A DNA stretch of 64,000 nt from Parvularcula mediterranea (GTDB lineage Bacteria > Pseudomonadota > Alphaproteobacteria > Caulobacterales > Parvularculaceae): assembly GCF_013085255.1 (NCBI RefSeq), contig NZ_JABFCX010000002.1, positions 124,001-188,000 of the forward strand, in the 5' to 3' direction. Positions 9,460 to 18,184 of this stretch are shown one piece after another (within the stretch, counting starts at the first letter, position 1; every line of letters starts with the position of its first letter). The notes below the pieces were generated by a model. That model ran no database searches, had not been told where the DNA came from, and saw only the letters and a program-made list of their open reading frames with translations. The position numbers and the translations under genes were made by a program.

Positions 9460-11499
9460 ATGAGAAGTCTAGCGCAATTTGTTGGGGCGCTGACTCTCCT
9501 CTCGCTCGCCGGGTGCGGCGGCGGTGGGGGCAGTTCCTCATCCGACGAGCCGACTCCCCAACCACCTGCTCCTCCCCTCATCATCACTTTCGTCACTGCA
9601 TCTCAGGTGAGTGTCCCTGAAGGGCCGGGACCTAGGTTCACCGTGGAGGTCGACGTTCAGAATGGTACTCTCGATGAATTGACAGTTTCTGGAGGTGCCG
9701 ACCAAGCGCTTTTCGTTCTCGATTCAACAAATGGTCGAGTAGAGTTCAATACCGCGATCAACTTCGAACAGCCAATCGATGCCAACCGGGACAATGTCTA
9801 CGAGCTCGAGATCGAAGCTCGTTCGGGCGTCCTGCGAAATACACGTCTCTTCGAAGTTTCGATCACCGACGTGGATGAAACAGGCGGGCTGAGCGGTGCT
9901 GTTGCGCTAAACGGTTTCGTCGCGGGTCAGAGGCTCGGCAATACTCTCAGAGTCCTTGGCGACGTCGATGGCGACGGCGGGAACGAAATCCTCATCGGCG
10001 CGGAGCGTCCACTGGTGAACGACGGCGATTCGGGCGCGATCGTGGTCATGACCGGTGTCGGCATCGCAGGGCTGGACGGTGATGAAGGCCAGCTGAATGT
10101 CTCCAATCCCGGCGTCTTCATGATCACCGGAGAAGGGTCGCCTGACTATGTCGGCTTCTCTTTCTCCGACTTCGGTGATGTGGACGGAGACGGTGTCCCT
10201 GAGCTTTACGTTGGCTCGACACCCTTTCAGGATGGCATTCCGAACCGCGCAATGCTTCTCTCGGGCGTGGAACTCGCTGAAGCCCTTGTCTCCGGAGGCC
10301 GCGAATCCTTCTCATCACTTCTCGGCCGGCGCGCCGGTATCCTCCTCCAAGACAGTGCCGCTCCAGAGAACGGCATCGGCACACGTGCGGAGCGCATCGG
10401 GGACTTCACAGGTGATGGTCTGGACGACTTTTTCTTCTGCTCCGAGTACGATAGCGGCGCGAATGGCGATCGCGAACGCATATTGCTCGTCAGCGGCACA
10501 GTGCTGCAAACAGCACTCAATTCGGGCGCCGACGTCCTGATCAACGGAACGGCCTCCGAGCCAGGAATCGTCCGGATCATCAGCAACAACCGGGATGTTT
10601 CGGGAACGTGCCTGAGATCGGCATTCGGCGACTTCGACGGTGACGGTCTCGTGGATGTTCTGGTTTCAGACGATGAATTCTCGCCCTCTGACGTCCGCTC
10701 GCGAGCAGGTGCAGCCTATCTGATTGACGGTCGCGACCTCTCAGCGGCGGCCGTCGATGGCGATCAGCTTACGGTCGAGACCCTACCGACCGCGGTCCGG
10801 TTCGAAGGAGCTTTCAATTCCGACGCAGCGGGAAGAAGTGTTTCCGGCGGCTATGACATTAATGGTGACAATCTCCCGGAACTGGCAATCGCCGCTCCCG
10901 GTGCGGCACTGCCCGGCCGACCGGATGTCGGCATCGTCGCCCTCTATCGCGGACAGGCTCCGCTCAGCGCAATCTATGGCTCGTCGTCTTCCGTAAACGA
11001 TGTAGCGGCGAATAATCTCGGTACTCAGATTGTCGGGAAGAGCAATTCGGTCGATCTTGCGTCACCGTTCCCGGCGGGCAGCTTCTTGCAAGGAAGCACA
11101 CAGACACTCTCGTTCCTTCTTCCACGGGAGTATGTTGGCGGCTTCTTCGATGGTCAGACTCTAGAGAACGGAACAGTCCGCCTCCTGCCCGAAACGCTTT
11201 TTGGAATAGGTGAAACGGTGGACTTCGCTTCATCGTCACTCGAACCGCAGGGCGTTGCTCTCGTCGGTTACGAGAACTTTCGCAAGTTCGCTCGGCCTGC
11301 CTTTCCTGGCGATATAAACGGGGACGGCGTTGACGATCTCATCGTCAGCACACCGATGGTCGATATCAACGGCGTTGTTCAGGCCGGAACCGTTTTTTTC
11401 GTCTCAGGTTCAGATCTTCAAGACGCGACGCCTGTTGATGGTGAGATATCCCTCGCGACGTTTCTACCCGGATACTCGGGTGCGACCTCTACCCCCTAA
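9460..11499 (+). CDS. FG-GAP repeat lipoprotein with cadherin-like domain
   Basis: A probable outer-surface lipoprotein of 679 residues. The signal peptide ends with the lipobox L-A-G-C, followed by a Gly/Ser/Pro linker. A cadherin-like domain follows ([13 protein letters not shown] ... FEQPID ... YELEIEA ... VSITDVDE). Then come at least six FG-GAP/integrin-type repeats marked by D-x-D-G-D-G Ca-binding loops: [45 protein letters not shown] and DINGDGVDD. The start at 9460 gives a clean lipoprotein signal; an ATG at 9418 is also possible. Its end overlaps the convergent rlmE by 11 bases. Ligand unknown; adhesion is plausible. Confidence 0.85.
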   Translation: MRSLAQFVGALTLLSLAGCGGGGGSSSSDEPTPQPPAPPLIITFVTASQVSVPEGPGPRFTVEVDVQNGTLDELTVSGGADQALFVLDSTNGRVEFNTAINFEQPIDANRDNVYELEIEARSGVLRNTRLFEVSITDVDETGGLSGAVALNGFVAGQRLGNTLRVLGDVDGDGGNEILIGAERPLVNDGDSGAIVVMTGVGIAGLDGDEGQLNVSNPGVFMITGEGSPDYVGFSFSDFGDVDGDGVPELYVGSTPFQDGIPNRAMLLSGVELAEALVSGGRESFSSLLGRRAGILLQDSAAPENGIGTRAERIGDFTGDGLDDFFFCSEYDSGANGDRERILLVSGTVLQTALNSGADVLINGTASEPGIVRIISNNRDVSGTCLRSAFGDFDGDGLVDVLVSDDEFSPSDVRSRAGAAYLIDGRDLSAAAVDGDQLTVETLPTAVRFEGAFNSDAAGRSVSGGYDINGDNLPELAIAAPGAALPGRPDVGIVALYRGQAPLSAIYGSSSSVNDVAANNLGTQIVGKSNSVDLASPFPAGSFLQGSTQTLSFLLPREYVGGFFDGQTLENGTVRLLPETLFGIGETVDFASSSLEPQGVALVGYENFRKFARPAFPGDINGDGVDDLIVSTPMVDINGVVQAGTVFFVSGSDLQDATPVDGEISLATFLPGYSGATSTP

Positions 11500-12235
11500 A
11501 CCCCAACCCGACCACGTACATCTCCGCTGAGTCAGACCGGCTCGCGTCGGGCTTGGCGTGGTGGACCTTGGTGAAGTTCTTCTTGAGGCGGTCGAGGAGC
11601 TGTTTCTCGCTGCCGCCTTGCAGGACCTTCGCGACGAAGGCACCGCCGGGGGCGAGGACTTCTTCGGCGAAGCCTAGAGCCTCTTCGGCCAGCGCGATGA
11701 TGCGCATGTGGTCAGTCGCGCGGTGTCCCGTCGTGGGTGCGGCCATGTCCGAGAGCACGACATCTGCCTGCCCGTCGAGGAGCTCCTTCAGAGCCTCCGG
11801 TGCACCATCATCGAGGAAGTCCATCTGGAGGAGTTCAGCGCCCTGAACATCCTCCATCTCGAGATAGTCGATGCCGACGACCTTGCCCGTCCCCTCGGTC
11901 CGCTGCACCGCCACCTGACACCAGCCGCCGGGAGCCGCGCCGAGATCGACGATCCGACCCTTTGGCTTGAGGAGCGCGAACTTGTCGTCCAACTCGATCA
12001 GCTTGTAGGCCGCGCGGCTTTTGTAGCCTTCCTTCTTCGCGCGGGCGACGAAGGGGTCGTTGAGCTGGCGCTCCAGCCAGAGTTTCGAGCCGAGCTTCCG
12101 GCCGCGCGCAGTCTTCACCCGGACCGTCAGCTCGCGATCCGCGACGGTCTTGGAATCCTTCTTCATGCGGCGAACTTCCTGTTCCCCGCCGAGCGCGTTC
12201 GGCTTGCCGCCGCCTTTTCCGGATTTCTTGGCCAT
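11489..12235 (-). CDS. rlmE: 23S rRNA U2552 2'-O-methyltransferase
   Basis: RlmE (RrmJ/FtsJ), which methylates the 2'-OH of U2552 in 23S rRNA. The K-D-K-E tetrad is intact: K78 in RAAYKL, D163 in LSDMAAP, K203 in FVAKVLQG and E238 in SAEMY. The SAM loop is DLGAAPGGW (97-105). At 248 residues it is longer than E. coli RlmE (209) because of a basic N-terminal extension, as is usual in alphaproteobacteria. It follows the Ppx/GppA gene by 10 bases, a conserved alphaproteobacterial pairing. Confidence 0.95.
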   Translation of the reverse strand: MAKKSGKGGGKPNALGGEQEVRRMKKDSKTVADRELTVRVKTARGRKLGSKLWLERQLNDPFVARAKKEGYKSRAAYKLIELDDKFALLKPKGRIVDLGAAPGGWCQVAVQRTEGTGKVVGIDYLEMEDVQGAELLQMDFLDDGAPEALKELLDGQADVVLSDMAAPTTGHRATDHMRIIALAEEALGFAEEVLAPGGAFVAKVLQGGSEKQLLDRLKKNFTKVHHAKPDASRSDSAEMYVVGLGFRG

Positions 12236-12245
12236 AGAGGGGCAG

Positions 12246-13298
12246 CTAGCCCGCGTGGGCGCCTGAGGAAACCCTGTGTCGTTCCTTCGCGCGTTCAGCG
12301 CGGGTTTCCGCGATGAGATCCGTCACGATCCCTTCCCTCAGGCCCCGGTCAGCCACCCGCACCCGGCCAAAGCCCGTGGCGTCCATAATCCCCTGCATGA
12401 CGGAGCAACCCGGCATAATGAGGTCGGCACGCCCTTCCCCGATCGAAGGCTGCTTCTTCCGACCCTCAAGCCCCATCGCCTGCAGCTCATCCGCAAGCCG
12501 CTCGACATCGTCGGAGGTCAGCCAGGTGCCATCCACCTCCCGCCGCCGGTAGCGCTTCAGGCCCTTGTGCAGCGAAGCAAGGCTTGTTGCGGTGCCCGAG
12601 GTCCCGATCACATGGCTCTCGCCATTCGCCGCCTCGAGAAAGCCATCGGGCATCGCCTCGCGGACATTCCGCGCCACCCGCTCCCGGATCAGGCGGTAGT
12701 GCTCCCCTGCAAAGCTTCCCTCGGCGAGCCCTTCGGAGAGCCGCACCACGCCAAACGGGAGAGAGGCCACGGCCTCCATTTCCACCTTGCGCCGGTCATT
12801 CCCATCGATCCTGAGGTAGCAAAGCTCCGTCGAGCCGCCGCCGATATCAAAGAGCAGCGCCCGCGAGGCATGGACATCGATCAGACTTGCACAGCCCGAA
12901 AGCGCCAGCCGCGCCTCCTCCTCCGGACCGATCACGTCGAGCTTCAGCCCCGTCTCGACCCGCACCCGCTCCACGAACGCAGCGCCATTGGCAGCCATCC
13001 GGCAAGCCTCGGTCGTCACGCAGCGGACAGCGGCCACATCCCAGCGAGCCACCATCTCCGCACACTCGCGCAGGGCCGAAATCGCCCTCTCCTGAGCAGA
13101 ATCAGCGATCCGCCCGGTGGTCACGAGGCCCTCTCCGAGGCGAACGATTCGCGAAAAGGTCGCCACGACGGCGAATCCGTTCCGTCTTGGTACCGCAATC
13201 ATCAGTCGGCAGTTGTTGGTGCCCAGGTCGAGCGCAGCCACCGCCCGACGCTTACGCTGCGGGGCGTTTTCCTGAGGCTGTGAACGCGGCCAACTCAT
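12246..13298 (-). CDS. Ppx/GppA phosphatase family protein
   Basis: A 350-residue exopolyphosphatase / pppGpp phosphatase-like protein with the ASKHA fold. It shows the phosphate-1 loop [13 protein letters not shown] (23-35), the second phosphate loop [10 protein letters not shown] (about residue 148), and the glycine box [10 protein letters not shown]. It corresponds to the short alphaproteobacterial form without the C-terminal HD-like extension. Acting on polyphosphate or pppGpp cannot be told apart here. It is upstream of rlmE in a two-gene unit and diverges from the Lrp-type regulator. Confidence 0.92.
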   Translation of the reverse strand: MSWPRSQPQENAPQRKRRAVAALDLGTNNCRLMIAVPRRNGFAVVATFSRIVRLGEGLVTTGRIADSAQERAISALRECAEMVARWDVAAVRCVTTEACRMAANGAAFVERVRVETGLKLDVIGPEEEARLALSGCASLIDVHASRALLFDIGGGSTELCYLRIDGNDRRKVEMEAVASLPFGVVRLSEGLAEGSFAGEHYRLIRERVARNVREAMPDGFLEAANGESHVIGTSGTATSLASLHKGLKRYRRREVDGTWLTSDDVERLADELQAMGLEGRKKQPSIGEGRADLIMPGCSVMQGIMDATGFGRVRVADRGLREGIVTDLIAETRAERAKERHRVSSGAHAG

Positions 13299-13361
13299 CT
13301 GCTCGCAAATGTCCGATCAAAAGGCTTGCGGAGTGGCAGATTATCGCGGCATAGCTCCGGC

Positions 13362-13823
13362 ATGAAGCTCGATCAGATCGACCGTAACATTCTCCACCAT
13401 CTGCAGCACAATGCGCGCATTACGAACGCAGAGCTAGCGGAAAAGGTTGGCCTCTCGCCCACGCCATGCCTCCGGCGCCTCCGCAGGCTTGAGACGGAAG
13501 GCATTGTCAAAGGCTACAGAACCGAGGTGAACCGCGAGGCCGTTGGCCTCCCCGTGACGGTGATCATCCTCGTGAAGCTCGAGAAGGAGGACGAAGAACA
13601 CCTCCGCATCTTCGAGGAAACGGTTCAGGCCAAGCCAGAGATCATGGAATGTCTGCTCGTGACGGGCAAGTTCGACTATTATCTCAAAGCCGTCCTGCCG
13701 ACGCTGGGCAGCTACGAAGCGTTCCTGTCGGACAGCCTCCTCCGAACCGACAACATCGCCAGCATCGAATCGAGCTTCATGCTGCGCGAAGTGTCGAAGC
13801 GGCCTGCGCTGCCTACGGTCTAG
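13362..13823 (+). CDS. Lrp/AsnC family transcriptional regulator
   Basis: A 153-residue leucine-responsive-type regulator. The N-terminal winged helix (KLDQIDRNILHHLQHNARITNAELAEKV split here as two short blocks, with the recognition segment SPTPCLRRLRRLE) occupies residues 1-60. The C-terminal RAM/ligand-binding domain follows (LVKLEKEDEEHL ... VTGKFDYYL). The start at 13362 gives the usual M-K-L-D opening. It diverges from ppx and its 3' end overlaps the convergent caspase-lysozyme gene by 11 bases. Effector unknown. Confidence 0.92.
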   Translation: MKLDQIDRNILHHLQHNARITNAELAEKVGLSPTPCLRRLRRLETEGIVKGYRTEVNREAVGLPVTVIILVKLEKEDEEHLRIFEETVQAKPEIMECLLVTGKFDYYLKAVLPTLGSYEAFLSDSLLRTDNIASIESSFMLREVSKRPALPTV

Positions 13824-15861
13824 GCCCGCCCGGCTTTTCTTCGTCGTCGAGATCGAGGTTGCCGGGAATAGGTGATGTCTTCTTCGCCGGTGTCATCCGG
13901 CGAGAACCTCTGAGAAGGCGTCGTCCGCGCTCCCGCTGCGAAAAGCTTTCCCAACCATCCTTAGCTATACGAGCCTCAGCCGCTGGGGAAAGTATGAGTT
14001 CCCGTTCAGGAAGCGACTTGTAGAAGTCTATAATCGCCGCAGAGTTTCCGCTCTGCGCTTCTGCTACGACGTTCGCTGGAAGCCCCGTCATGAATAGGTT
14101 GAGTTCCGCGGCGCGGCGTCGCCGGAGTCCCATCCGCACTTTTCCTCCCGCTTTTTCCCACCAAGTCAACGCTTCGCCAGCACCGATGTAGTTACCTCTA
14201 TTTAACCGCTTCAACGCGGTGCTCCGTCTCAGTCCGTCGGTTCCGATGTTTAGGGTTAGCGAAACTAACGCACCAAGTTGGCGCGTGGTCAGTGGTACTT
14301 CGACCAATTCAAGGACGGCAGCTCTTATCGGAAGCAAGTCGTCTATGAGCAACTGCTCGGCTTCGAACTCACTGATTTCATTGCCCTCGAAAGCTCTCTC
14401 GCCAGTGTGGCCGTAGCCGATTGTCCAAACTCCGACCACATCTTTATACGCTTCAAGCTCGAGGCCTTCGAAAGATTTGATAAGATCGAGGGCTTCGATC
14501 TCGGCGGCCGATGTAAATCTGGCCCCCAGAAATAACATGGCTTCGGCTTGACGACGTCTTAACTGTGCTCCTGAGAACTTCTCCTCTCCGGCAACACCAA
14601 TCGAGCTTTCTCGCCTGAAAAAGGCGAAAACTTCATTGCTATCTGAAGTGTTGAACTTCTCAGAAGGAACAGGAATGGTTCGCCACCTATCAATCCCAAT
14701 TGAATGAATAAACGAAAGCAGGGCAGCCTCTTCATCCAAATTGAGATTCCGCCCGAATCTGTTCGTTTCGCCCGCAATTGAGCGCAAATCTTCCTTGAGA
14801 AGTGCGACAGCTTCATCCTTCGAGACGGACATATCTCTGTGAAGGTCTAGCACCGAACCATACCCCACGACCCAGCCCTCGCGGCCACCACCTAAAGGTC
14901 CGTACACAGGGGTTTTCAGATAAGGCTCGAAGGCGGTCACATAGGCAATCGCTAGCTCGAGAATCTCCTCGCTCGGCCCCTCAACCAACGAGTCCTCAGG
15001 TGTATCGATAAGAGTAATCGACTTCGTCGCTGCACCATCGACGCTTGCGACCGCCACGGGAGCGAACGACGGTTTCGGACGCCTCACGAGATTTTCGTCA
15101 GCATTCAGATAGAGATCATCAACACCGAACGTGAAGACGTTGCTGACGAGTTGCGTTTCTTTGGTGACGCTCCACACCCGGTCACCCACATAATTGAAGA
15201 CCTGAGTAATGGTGAGGTTCGGCAAGGCCATGAACTCAAGGAGCGCCGCTGTGTAGATGCTGTTCCCGCCCGGCGGCCCATCAGGAACGGTCCTCCCTGG
15301 CTCTGTCGCAAACCCGATGAACATGCCAGGCAGGCCTCCCACCGGGGCAAGCCCGCCTCTCTGGATTTTGCCTTTGGTGACCTCAGCAAACGGATCGTTT
15401 CGACAAGCGTCGATGATCAGGACACTCTTTCCAGCCCCCGACGCCCTGATCTTATCAATGACCTCCTGCAGATCCCAGAGGTCCGTATCCGCATCGTCCT
15501 CGGACGCAAGCTCTGCATCAATGGGGACGAGATAGTTCTTACCGTCAATCGCGAGCCCGTGCCCCGAGAAATAGAAGAGTGCGATGTCGCCCTCCTCGAT
15601 CTCATCACGGAACTCTTTCATAGCTGCGCGGAGGTCTGTCCATGATGGGTCCGAGATCACACCGTCGCCAACGAGCTCAAAGCCGATATCTTCGAGCATT
15701 TCCGCCATCGCCGCCGCATCTTGGGCAGGCGCGCGAAGATTGTCGGCGAACTCGTAGTCTGACGCACCAATGACAAGGGCGCGCTTCGAAGCTGCCATGC
15801 CCGCCGCTTCGCTAAAGCAGGGTAAGGCAGCCGCGAGGGCTAGGCCAACAAGTCTCTGCAC
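13813..15861 (-). CDS. Exported caspase-like protease fused to two GH24 lysozyme-like domains
   Basis: A 682-residue exported protein. Residues 1-23 are a signal peptide. Residues 25-250 are a C14/metacaspase p20-like domain with the catalytic His in FYFSGHG (H101) and Cys in IIDACRND (C153). Residues about 300-445 and 455-590 are two consecutive copies of a phage-type GH24 lysozyme fold. The second is intact: E465 (FEG), D474 and T480 have the exact E-x8-D-x5-T spacing of this family, followed by TIGYGHT and RRRRAAELNLF. The first copy keeps E312 (FEP) but lacks the D and T. The tail is basic and then acidic, with no known domain. Family names are secure; the combined role is unknown. Confidence 0.85.
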   Translation of the reverse strand: MQRLVGLALAAALPCFSEAAGMAASKRALVIGASDYEFADNLRAPAQDAAAMAEMLEDIGFELVGDGVISDPSWTDLRAAMKEFRDEIEEGDIALFYFSGHGLAIDGKNYLVPIDAELASEDDADTDLWDLQEVIDKIRASGAGKSVLIIDACRNDPFAEVTKGKIQRGGLAPVGGLPGMFIGFATEPGRTVPDGPPGGNSIYTAALLEFMALPNLTITQVFNYVGDRVWSVTKETQLVSNVFTFGVDDLYLNADENLVRRPKPSFAPVAVASVDGAATKSITLIDTPEDSLVEGPSEEILELAIAYVTAFEPYLKTPVYGPLGGGREGWVVGYGSVLDLHRDMSVSKDEAVALLKEDLRSIAGETNRFGRNLNLDEEAALLSFIHSIGIDRWRTIPVPSEKFNTSDSNEVFAFFRRESSIGVAGEEKFSGAQLRRRQAEAMLFLGARFTSAAEIEALDLIKSFEGLELEAYKDVVGVWTIGYGHTGERAFEGNEISEFEAEQLLIDDLLPIRAAVLELVEVPLTTRQLGALVSLTLNIGTDGLRRSTALKRLNRGNYIGAGEALTWWEKAGGKVRMGLRRRRAAELNLFMTGLPANVVAEAQSGNSAAIIDFYKSLPERELILSPAAEARIAKDGWESFSQRERGRRLLRGSRRMTPAKKTSPIPGNLDLDDEEKPGGPRP

Positions 15862-15928
15862 GGCTATACTGTCTCTCAGCTCAATATCCCTGTTGATGTT
15901 AGTTCCGAGAGAAGGCCGAGGGCAACCG

Positions 15929-17227
15929 ATGAACAGCTTCGAAATCAGTCGCAGACTATTTCTTGCGGGCGCTACGTCTACTTTTGCTTTTCAAGGCCGC
16001 TCGTTCGCCGTCGAAGGCGACGAGAAGCTTTCGCCAGACGAGGTTCTTGCCGAACTTCTTGATGCGGCCGACCCGTACTCGAATGAGGTCGATACAAAGG
16101 GCGTCACCAAGCGCGATGCTATGAAGACGGTGAAGGCAACGTCGCGCGCCATGGTCGACTGGTACGCGGGACGTGGCGCCGACATGAGCTACCCGACCGC
16201 CGCAGCATACGACCGAGCTCCAGACACCGCGCACCTCAATGGCCTCCCAATGCCCAGCGGAAAGCCCTTCAAGCTGACGCATGGTGCTCTTCAGATCCTG
16301 GCCGACGGCAATCACTTCGCTCTTTCAGATGAGATGCCAAGAACGCTATTTGGCCTACGCGGTTGCATACCCGCTGCGGGACAGAGCCTTGGGTTCGCGA
16401 AGAGCCATCTCCTCAGACCTGCCAAGATCAATCACACCGACCTTCGCTGTACTCTTGGCATTTGGGATCGTGAACGTGAGAAGGTCGCTGTCTTTCTTGG
16501 CTCAACTGTTCCGCATGCGGCGAATATGTGGCTTCAGGTGAACCGCGTAAGCGGAGCAAATATGCTTCTCAGTGGGCTCTACCACTACCAAGTCGGCCTG
16601 CATGGCGGAAGCGGAAAGTCCCCTCAGCGCGGTGCTTTCAAGCTGCGTGGTTCCCGCTTCGAAAACGCAGACGGCAGCGTGAGCGGCACTGAAAGAGTCG
16701 TTGTTCTCAGGACCGTTGACAACATGACGTATGATCCGACGTCCTCTGACGAAATCTGGCACGAATGCACGCCGTGGGACAATATCCACTCCGCGATTTA
16801 CGACCATGACCTTCCCCGTGGGAAAACCGACGGCACGACCAAATACAACTCGGCGGGCTGTCAGATCGTGAAAGGAGACTACCTGAAGGATTCAGCTGGC
16901 GTCTTCACCAACAAACCACGTGGCCCTTGGGCAGACTTTCGGAAAGCTGCTGGCCTGAGTGACCCGCCGACCGAATCCGAGAACGGGCGTGATTTTCAGT
17001 ATATGCTCCTCTCGGGAGCCGAAGCGGCCCTTGCCACGGAACGTGCTCGGACCATGCGTCGGAAGTATCGCCGGATCCGCTTTGGCAGCAGTGGTGACGC
17101 TGTTGCAGAACTTCAAACCAAGCTTGGGATCACACCTGATGGCAAGATGGGCCCGGGGAGCACGATCGCTCTCATATTAGAGCAGATCGCTCGGTCTGAA
17201 CGAGAGACGGGCATTGCAACCGTATAG
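15929..17227 (+). CDS. Tat-exported YkuD-like protein with peptidoglycan-binding domain
   Basis: A 432-residue protein. It opens with ISRRLFLAGA, a twin-arginine type signal. Residues about 220-330 carry N-I-H-S (H287) and Y-N-S-A-G-C-Q (C311), resembling the His...S-x-G-C active site of L,D-transpeptidase/YkuD-fold enzymes, although the usual H-G-C is replaced by A-G-C. Residues 380-417 form a peptidoglycan-binding-1 domain (FGSSGDAVAELQTKLG, DGKMGP). The start is the Met just before the Tat motif. It is divergent from the caspase-lysozyme gene with a 67-base shared spacer. An active transpeptidase is not proven; a wall-binding hydrolase is the alternative. Confidence 0.7.
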   Translation: MNSFEISRRLFLAGATSTFAFQGRSFAVEGDEKLSPDEVLAELLDAADPYSNEVDTKGVTKRDAMKTVKATSRAMVDWYAGRGADMSYPTAAAYDRAPDTAHLNGLPMPSGKPFKLTHGALQILADGNHFALSDEMPRTLFGLRGCIPAAGQSLGFAKSHLLRPAKINHTDLRCTLGIWDREREKVAVFLGSTVPHAANMWLQVNRVSGANMLLSGLYHYQVGLHGGSGKSPQRGAFKLRGSRFENADGSVSGTERVVVLRTVDNMTYDPTSSDEIWHECTPWDNIHSAIYDHDLPRGKTDGTTKYNSAGCQIVKGDYLKDSAGVFTNKPRGPWADFRKAAGLSDPPTESENGRDFQYMLLSGAEAALATERARTMRRKYRRIRFGSSGDAVAELQTKLGITPDGKMGPGSTIALILEQIARSERETGIATV

Positions 17228-17230
17228 CGC

Positions 17231-18115
17231 CTAACTCGTCCTGTTAGCCTGCCAGGCCAGAAGGTCTTCGAGCACACTCGTATCCCTCTCCACCGACCCG
17301 AGCGCCGCGGCGGCCTCAGCATTCACCGCATCGAGCTTCGCGCGGGCGCCGTCGATGCCGAGGAGGCTGACGAAGGTGGCTTTGCCTTGCTCCTCATCCC
17401 GGCCCGCGGGCTTGCCGATGTCTTCAGCGCTCTGTGTGACGTCGAGAAGGTCGTCGGCGATCTGGAACGCGAGCCCCAGCGACCGCGCATAGCTGCGCAG
17501 CGCTTCCGTCTCCTGATCCAACGCGCCGCCGATCAGACAGCCCATGGTCACCGCGCACTCGATCAGCGCGCCTGTCTTCTTCGCCTGAAGGGAGATGATG
17601 TGCTCCTCGGTCTGCCCTTCGGGGTAGAGGTCCATCATCTGGCCGCCGACCATGCCGACCATCCCAGAGGCCAAGGACAACTCCCGCACGAGCCCGCCCG
17701 CAAGAGGACTCTCATAGCGGGAAAGCACGGTGAACGCCTCGGTCAAAAGTGCGTCACCAACGAGAACCGCAATCGCCTCGTCATACTGTTTGTGGACGGA
17801 GGGTTTTCCGCGTCTTGTGTCTGCGTCATCCATGGCGGGCAAATCGTCATGGACGAGGCTGTAGGCATGGATCATTTCGAGGGCGACAGCAGCGTCCATC
17901 GCACCTTCCCCGGCCCCGAAAATCTCGGCAGTTTCAAGCAAAAGGAAGGGCCGCATCCGCTTCCCACCCCCGGTCAGGGCGTACGCCATGCCCTCTTGCA
18001 GGCGCGCAATCGCAGGCTCAGGGCTTTGTGGAACTAACGCGTTTGTCAGGGCCTGTTCGACCTCCTCGGCACGCTTCCTCAACCTCTGGGCGATATCAGT
18101 ACGAATTTGATGCAT
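17231..18115 (-). CDS. ispA: Polyprenyl synthetase, farnesyl diphosphate synthase type
   Basis: A 294-residue trans-isoprenyl diphosphate synthase that joins IPP to allylic diphosphates. The first Asp-rich motif DDLPAMDD is at 90-97, GGKRMRP (substrate binding) at 50-56 and the second Asp-rich motif DDLLD at 221-225. The two-residue insert in the first motif and the small residues before it fit short-chain (C15, possibly C20) enzymes of the IspA group. It is divergent from tamA, the two starts being about 70 bases apart, so they may share a control region. Confidence 0.92.
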   Translation of the reverse strand: MHQIRTDIAQRLRKRAEEVEQALTNALVPQSPEPAIARLQEGMAYALTGGGKRMRPFLLLETAEIFGAGEGAMDAAVALEMIHAYSLVHDDLPAMDDADTRRGKPSVHKQYDEAIAVLVGDALLTEAFTVLSRYESPLAGGLVRELSLASGMVGMVGGQMMDLYPEGQTEEHIISLQAKKTGALIECAVTMGCLIGGALDQETEALRSYARSLGLAFQIADDLLDVTQSAEDIGKPAGRDEEQGKATFVSLLGIDGARAKLDAVNAEAAAALGSVERDTSVLEDLLAWQANRTS

Positions 18116-18184
18116 TGCGGTGACCTTAACTATCGTCTGCCGAGGGAACGAAGGAGGTTTGAGCCGCGTTCTGGCCAGAGTTCC

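Noticed and set aside
18107-18184. Upstream extension of tamA
   Set aside because: It adds 26 residues before a perfect signal peptide; the Met at 18185 is the better start.
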